NCBI GenBank assembly: GCA_030837935.1
Contig: JAUQXU010000182.1
Location: 1 to 6,203, forward strand
DNA length: 6,203 nt
Reading direction: 5' to 3'
DNA from: Candidatus Brocadia sp.
Lineage (GTDB): Bacteria > Planctomycetota > Brocadiia > Brocadiales > Brocadiaceae
The first letter of the stretch is position 1; the number at the start of each line of letters is the position of its first letter. The notes below the pieces were generated by a model, which made no database searches, was not told where the DNA came from, and was given only the letters and a program-made list of their open reading frames with translations. Below, in pieces: positions 4,678 through 6,203 of the stretch. The translations under genes were made by a program, and so were the position numbers.

Positions 4678-4706
4678 TTGCAAGTTATCTCAAGGTAAGG
4701 TATTAT
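4678..4706 (+). promoter_or_regulatory. Strong outward-facing sigma-70 promoter beside the att site
   Basis: TTGCAA (4678-4683) and TATTAT (4701-4706) are separated by exactly 17 bp; the hexamers match consensus at four and five of six positions. It points right, across the tRNA fragment and out of the element. In the integrated state it could read toward the phosphodiesterase gene. In a circular form it would read across the joined site into the opposite end, where an integrase gene is usual. The ICEclc Pcirc promoter is a known parallel. Confidence 0.65.
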
Positions 4707-4764
4707 AGTCATAAAGGACACGCTTCTGATCACTTATGAAAAACGTTAAAAAATACAAAAATGT

Positions 4765-4808
4765 CATTCGTAATGATGAGGTTGTCGGTTCGACTCCGAT
4801 CGCGGGCT
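4765..4808 (+). other. 3' fragment of tRNA-Thr(CGU): attachment site and element boundary
   Basis: The sequence fits tRNA positions 32-73. The anticodon loop is TTCGTAA (4767-4773, anticodon CGT), the anticodon-stem 3' strand TGATG (4774-4778) and the variable loop AGGTT. The T arm is GTCGG-TTCGACT-CCGAT (4784-4800), followed by acceptor strand CGCGGGC (4801-4807) and discriminator T4808. No GCCCGCG 5' acceptor strand and no D arm exist upstream, so it is not a working tRNA. The 5' anticodon stem TGTCA pairs only partly, through two wobbles, which marks where the original identity probably ends (about 4765). CCA is not encoded. Confidence 0.85.
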
Positions 4809-4954
4809 TTTATTATTGTTACAGTGAAAAGATAGCAGGCCAACCCCCTCCGAACGTTTGTAAAACAGGCAAAACACATTTTTCATGCAACGTATCAGCA
4901 TATTTCACTTCATGCGAAGATCGTAGGAAAAATTTTACCAGGTGATGCATTTTT
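4809..4954 (+). other. Host spacer between tRNA scar and phosphodiesterase gene
   Basis: This 146-bp stretch should be the original DNA downstream of the host tRNA-Thr gene. I see no convincing promoter or RNA gene in it. AGGTGA at 4940-4945 is the ribosome-binding site of the next gene, 9 nt before its ATG. Confidence 0.5.
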
Positions 4955-6203
4955 ATGGTGATTAATAAGAAAAAGGTATTTGTGTTAGGTTTGGACTCGG
5001 TGCCACCCGAACTTTTTTTCGATCGTTGGTTGAATCAGTTGCCGAATATACAACGACTGATTGCTCAGAGCAGATATGGTGAGATGAAAAGCACTATTCC
5101 TGCCATTACCTGCCCTGCATGGATGTCCATGATGACGAGCGCTAATCCCGGCAGACTCGGAATCTATGGATTTAGAAACCGGTCGAGTTACGATTATGAG
5201 GGGTTATCCTTTGCAAATTCAAAGGCCGTCAATGTGGATACCGTATGGAATATCCTCTCAAAGATAGGGAAAAAGGTCGTGGTAATTGGCGTGCCCATGA
5301 CATATCCGCCCCAGCCTGTCAATGGGTGTATGGTCACCTGCTTTATGACGCCGGACACGAAGGGTGAATATACGTATCCCCCTGAGTTGAAAGCGGAAGT
5401 AGAGGCCGTTTCAAAAGGCTATATCCTCGATGTGGATGAGTTCAGGAGCGACAACAAAGAATCTATCTTAAAAGATATCTATGCCATGACGGAGAAACGG
5501 TTCAGGCTAACAAGACATTTTATCCGTTCTAAGGAATGGGATTTTTTTATGATGGTAGAAATGGGTCCAGACAGGATACATCATGCCTTTTGGAAACATT
5601 TTGATCAAGACCACCCTAAATACGTGCCGGGTTCAAGGTATCAAAACGCCATTCTGAATTATTATAAATATCTCGATGAGGAAATAGGTGAGACCTTTAA
5701 GCTTTTCAATGACGATACCATGACCCTCATTGTGTCAGATCATGGCGCTAAGAAGATGATGGGAGGTATCTGCATCAATGAATGGCTTATCCAGAACGGT
5801 TACCTGAAATTAGTGCACTATCCTGCAGAGTCTACTCCCTTCAACAAACTCATCGTCGACTGGGAAAATACGATGGTTTGGGGTGAGGGTGGCTATTATG
5901 GACGGCTGTTCATGAATGTAAAGGGTCGTGAACCCAAAGGGGTCATTGCACCCCAGCACTATGAGCACGTGAGGAATGAACTGATAAAAAAGTTGGAAGA
6001 TTTGCGGGATGAAAAGGGTAATAATATCCATACGAAGGTCTTTAAACCAGAAGATATTTATTCAACATGTAACGGCATACCACCGGATTTAATTGTATAT
6101 TATGGAGACCTTTTCTGGCGCTCTATCGGCAGTGTCGGGAACAGGACAATATGGGCGAGTGAAAACGATACAGGTCCCGATGATGCAAACCACGCACAGT
6201 ATG
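4955..6203 (+). CDS. Type I phosphodiesterase/nucleotide pyrophosphatase family protein, 3' end cut
   Basis: The frame from ATG 4955 is open through 416 codons to the window edge. It matches the alkaline-phosphatase superfamily phosphodiesterases, which hydrolyse phosphoesters using two metal ions. Ligands and nucleophile fall in the family order: Asp14 (VLGLDS), Thr52 (ITCPAW, nucleophile), Asp206 and His210 (MGPDRIHH, D-x3-H), Asp262 and His263 (SDHG), and His413 (NHAQY). No signal peptide or membrane segment is seen, so the enzyme seems cytoplasmic; its substrate cannot be told. AGGTGA lies 9 nt upstream of the start; an ATG at 4945 stops after six codons. Family members often reach about 500 residues, so perhaps 80-150 are missing. 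It is a host gene, uninterrupted by the insertion. Confidence 0.88.
   Translation, partial: MVINKKKVFVLGLDSVPPELFFDRWLNQLPNIQRLIAQSRYGEMKSTIPAITCPAWMSMMTSANPGRLGIYGFRNRSSYDYEGLSFANSKAVNVDTVWNILSKIGKKVVVIGVPMTYPPQPVNGCMVTCFMTPDTKGEYTYPPELKAEVEAVSKGYILDVDEFRSDNKESILKDIYAMTEKRFRLTRHFIRSKEWDFFMMVEMGPDRIHHAFWKHFDQDHPKYVPGSRYQNAILNYYKYLDEEIGETFKLFNDDTMTLIVSDHGAKKMMGGICINEWLIQNGYLKLVHYPAESTPFNKLIVDWENTMVWGEGGYYGRLFMNVKGREPKGVIAPQHYEHVRNELIKKLEDLRDEKGNNIHTKVFKPEDIYSTCNGIPPDLIVYYGDLFWRSIGSVGNRTIWASENDTGPDDANHAQY

Larger units (their letters stand above)
4409..4762. other. Gene-free attachment-site arm
   Basis: No credible gene is found in this stretch between the structured RNA and the tRNA scar. It is AT-rich and holds two families of phased direct repeats and an outward promoter, listed separately. 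Such spacing and composition are typical of the non-coding end of an integrative element, where integrase and accessory proteins bind. Confidence 0.6.
1..4808. mobile_element. Right-hand part of a tRNA-integrated element (phage-like or ICE-like)
   Basis: The span from the left edge to the tRNA-Thr fragment has only minus-strand genes: a phage-type replication module, small regulators and unknowns. It ends at a tRNA 3' fragment preceded by clustered direct repeats, the usual anatomy of an attachment-site arm. An intact tRNA regenerated at one end and a displaced 3' fragment at the other is established behaviour of tyrosine-recombinase elements. Because the fragment reads rightwards, the intact tRNA-Thr should be on the plus strand left of this window. 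No integrase, capsid or conjugation gene is visible, so phage, satellite and ICE cannot be separated here. The right boundary is well supported; the left one is outside the window. Confidence 0.8.

Noticed and set aside
4765..4808. A complete, functional tRNA-Thr gene
   Set aside because: There is no 5' acceptor strand, D arm or full anticodon stem upstream; only the 3' half is present.
4736..4945. Open frame of 69 codons on the plus strand
   Set aside because: It runs straight through the tRNA fragment (DEVVGSTPIAG is the translation of a T arm) and through host spacer, and lacks a well-placed ribosome-binding site. It is a chance chimera of element and host sequence.
5810..6031. Minus-strand 73-codon frame within the phosphodiesterase gene
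   Set aside because: It is antisense to a gene with a full set of family motifs and has no signals of its own.
1..6203. CRISPR array, restriction-modification or toxin-antitoxin system
   Set aside because: No regularly spaced long repeats with unique spacers are present and no methylase, nuclease or toxin motif is visible in the translated genes; the small unknown genes do not justify such a call.

Overview
The window holds the end of an integrated mobile element (about positions 1-4808) and the bacterial chromosome next to it (about 4809-6203). The join is a 3' half of a tRNA-Thr(CGU) gene at 4765-4808. It has a proper anticodon loop, variable loop, T arm and 3' acceptor strand, but no 5' half. 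This is the scar expected when a tyrosine-recombinase element inserts into a tRNA gene: the intact tRNA and probably the integrase should lie beyond the left edge, outside this window. The host is a bacterium of moderately low GC with Shine-Dalgarno-led genes. Nothing here fixes the taxon; a Planctomycetes (anammox-like) or other environmental Gram-negative host is only a weak guess.

Region by region. Positions 1-2384 (all minus strand) form a tightly packed, translationally coupled replication operon. In transcription order it holds a small MerR/excisionase-type helix-turn-helix protein, a lambda-O-type replication initiator, a DnaB-type RecA-fold helicase/ATPase without an N-terminal domain, a stand-alone CHC2 primase zinc-finger protein, and the start of a small Cys-rich protein cut by the window edge. 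Four dyad-symmetric iterons lie inside the initiator gene (1801-1933), placed like the lambda origin within O. Positions 2385-2618 hold the operon promoter with an operator-like palindrome and tandem 11-bp repeats, plus the terminator of the next gene. Positions 2619-3575 encode an unrecognised 318-residue protein with a probable winged-helix C-terminus. Positions 3590-3666 contain nested inverted repeats. Positions 3694-4284 hold two small genes of unknown function, one a coiled coil.

Positions 4300-4408 contain the most unusual structure. Three consecutive hairpins read best on the minus strand and end in a terminator. The 7-nt loop of the first hairpin is perfectly complementary to the 7-nt loop of the third, which suggests a kissing-loop RNA, either a small RNA or an attenuator leader. 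Positions 4511-4706 look like an attachment-site arm: GTAGTCAA repeats phased at 11 bp, CAGGAA repeats phased at 10 bp, and a strong outward-facing promoter pointing across the tRNA scar. Such a promoter would fire into the other end of the element only after circularisation.

Right of the scar, the host gene at 4955 encodes a type I phosphodiesterase/nucleotide pyrophosphatase-like enzyme, cut by the right edge. Taken together the element looks like a phage-like or ICE-like integrative element able to replicate from its own origin using initiator, helicase and primase-accessory proteins.
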